From contig DOTL01000037.1 of NCBI GenBank assembly GCA_003521145.1, forward strand, positions 810 through 36,096: DNA of 35,287 bases, read 5' to 3'. Origin of the DNA: Streptococcus sp. (GTDB lineage: Bacteria; Bacillota; Bacilli; Lactobacillales; Streptococcaceae). The notes beneath the pieces were generated by a model, which saw nothing but the letters and a program-made list of their open reading frames with translations, was not told the DNA's origin and made no database searches. The position numbers and the translations under genes are program-made. Shown here piece after piece: positions 34,542-35,287 of the stretch (positions within the stretch are counted from its first letter, which is position 1; each line of letters begins with the position of its first letter).

Positions 34542-34721
34542 ATGACAACACAAACAATTAACACTTTTGAAACACTCGATCTCGAGGAACTTGCAAATGC
34601 TGAAGGTGGCGGATGGGTTAAGTGTTATGCCGGCACAATTGGCTCTGCTCTAGTAGGATCAGCAGGAGGCCCAGTAGGTTACTGGGGAGGAGCTTTAGTT
34701 GGCTATGCTACATTCTGCTAA
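34542..34721 (+). CDS. Double-glycine leader bacteriocin (two-cysteine, Gly-rich), cassette 2
   Basis: 59 residues. The leader is 23 residues and ends LANAEGG, the same length as in cassette 1. The mature peptide is 36 residues, starting GWVKCYAGTIGS and ending GYATFC. It has two cysteines (Cys28 and the last residue), and Gly, Ala and Val dominate with GxxxG-type spacing, which is common in membrane-active class II bacteriocins. TAGGAGG lies 12 bases or so before ATG 34542. It is followed after 15 bases by a probable immunity gene. Export would need a C39-type ABC exporter encoded elsewhere (Blp or ComA type). Confidence 0.82.
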   Translation: MTTQTINTFETLDLEELANAEGGGWVKCYAGTIGSALVGSAGGPVGYWGGALVGYATFC

Positions 34722-34736
34722 TATTTAGGTGACTCT

Positions 34737-34904
34737 ATGCTTAAAGATAAAAAAATGTATTTACTAGCAATTTTCTTTTTAGGATTTGGCATTGCTAACC
34801 TTTTTAGAAATTTAGATTTTGTTCATCATATCATTAATTTGGTAGGGTTAACATTAATCACTTTTAGTTTGATTTTTAGTAAATGGGAGCGACTCAAAAA
34901 ATAG
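34737..34904 (+). CDS. Small membrane protein, probable immunity protein of cassette 2
   Basis: 55 residues, start MLKDKKMYLLAIFFLGFGIA. It has two hydrophobic segments separated by RNLDFVHHIINL and a basic end KWERLKK. AGGTGA lies ten bases before the ATG. It loosely matches the product of 26161 in length, topology and a His-His pair between the segments. A role in immunity is inferred from its place directly after the bacteriocin gene. Confidence 0.65.
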   Translation: MLKDKKMYLLAIFFLGFGIANLFRNLDFVHHIINLVGLTLITFSLIFSKWERLKK

Positions 34905-34907
34905 AAG

Positions 34908-35005
34908 TATTCCTGTGAGTGGTCACCTAGGAACTAAATTAGTTCTGTTAATTGAGAAATAATATTTTGGGATATTGCTTCTCTGACATAAATCAGAAGC
35001 ATTTG
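34908..35005 (+). other. Two hairpins between cassettes 2 and 3
   Basis: TTCCT...AGGAA with inner GTGA/TCAC (34908-34932) and TGCTTCT-ct-GA/TCAGAAGCA (about 34976-35005). Neither has a proper T-run, so termination is doubtful. Nothing coding is seen here. Confidence 0.4.
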
Positions 35006-35038
35006 AAATGTAGAGTTCTTAAAACACAAAATCGAGTG

Positions 35039-35110
35039 GTGACATTTATGTCACTACTTTTTTGTTGGCTACCACCCTATAATAAAATCATAGCTTGAGA
35101 GAAAAAGCTA
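35039..35110 (+). promoter_or_regulatory. ComR-box-like promoter of bacteriocin cassette 3, with 5' hairpin
   Basis: GTGACATTTATGTCAC (35039-35054), T-run, TATAAT (35078-35083), then TAGCTT (35091-35096) pairing with AAGCTA (35105-35110). The gap to the -10 is 23 bases. Intact although the gene behind it is broken. Confidence 0.75.
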
Positions 35111-35134
35111 AAAATAATTTAGGAGGTTGTTAGA

Positions 35135-35206
35135 ATGACAAGGCAAACAAATAATATTTTTGAAACACTCGATCTCGAGGCACTTGCAAACGTTGAAGTA
35201 GTGTAA
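35135..35206 (+). pseudogene. Third bacteriocin gene, cut off at the double-glycine site by an insertion
   Basis: The ribosome binding site AGGAGG and ATG 35135 are intact. The product MTRQTNNIFETLDLEALANV follows the cassette 2 leader closely (FETLDLE-x-LAN identical). After Glu21, where cassettes 1 and 2 have Gly-Gly-Gly, it reads Val-Val-stop. From about 35198 the DNA no longer resembles the paralogues. The mature peptide is lost or lies beyond the inserted element. Confidence 0.75.
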
Positions 35207-35287
35207 AATAAGTTGTGTAAACACAAAAAGGAATAAATCCGTTATAGTAGAGTTGCAAAACATTACTAGAAAGAGATTTATTCCTAT
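35198..35287 (+). mobile_element. Probable end of an IS256-family insertion sequence (partial)
   Basis: The sequence after the leader contains GTTGTGTAAACACAAAAAG, in the style of IS256-family ends (GTGTAAA), then AGGAATAAATC (about 35229-35239) and its complement GATTTATTCCT (about 35276-35286). It resembles from memory the upstream region of IS905/IS1191-like transposase genes of lactic acid bacteria, with the transposase start expected right at the window edge. The transposase itself is not visible, so the family is uncertain. Confidence 0.45.

Overview
The window looks like chromosome of a low-GC Firmicute of the Streptococcus salivarius group, most likely S. thermophilus or S. salivarius. 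The evidence is the rsmH-ftsL-pbpX-mraY cell-wall cluster, a rexB-rexA (AddAB-type) pair, proB-proA, rlmN followed by a VanZ-like gene, and promoters carrying GTGACATTTATGTCAC, which matches the ComR box I know from this group. The number of frameshifted genes and the insertion sequences at both edges fit S. thermophilus slightly better. Species assignment is inference.

Layout. 1-595: end of an IS3-family element (minus strand). 659-1873: LytTR regulator plus LiaF-like membrane protein. 1910-3030: S66 (LD-carboxypeptidase/MccF-like) protein with its own promoter and terminator. 3118-4255: debris of an ABC-2 permease and of a GHKL (BlpH/ComD-type) sensor kinase. 4372-11476: rexB-rexA behind an extended -10 promoter and a long leader hairpin. 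11435-12512: non-coding stretch and a DUF554 membrane gene (minus strand) broken by three frameshifts. 12604-15155: two-gene ABC transporter. 15217-17320: proB-proA. 17337-19503: DUF805 membrane gene, Ser-rich membrane-anchored protein, and a lipoprotein gene with two compensating frameshifts. 19547-24159: rsmH-ftsL-pbpX-mraY. 24159-25625: DEAD-box RNA helicase. 25815-26408: first bacteriocin cassette. 26418-30306: metallophosphatase/5'-nucleotidase, YutD-like protein, rlmN, VanZ-like gene. 30353-30824: secreted protein whose start is frameshifted. 30887-34382: heterodimeric ABC exporter. 34442-34904: second bacteriocin cassette. 35039-35206: third cassette, cut off inside the leader peptide by what looks like an IS256-family element running out of the window.

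Main points. Three paralogous cassettes share one control module: a ComR-like box, a T-run, TATAAT 22-23 bases further on, a hairpin placed at the predicted mRNA 5' end, a strong ribosome binding site and a 23-residue double-glycine leader. The two intact cassettes each encode a Gly-rich peptide with two cysteines and, 15 bases or less downstream, a tiny membrane protein that is probably immunity. This suggests that bacteriocin production is wired straight to the competence regulator, as described for S. salivarius. Neither comR, comS nor an exporter of the peptidase-containing type is in the window. Separately, three unrelated genes (proB, rsmH, the metallophosphatase gene) have their -10 box exactly seven bases before the ATG and no Shine-Dalgarno, so they look leaderless.
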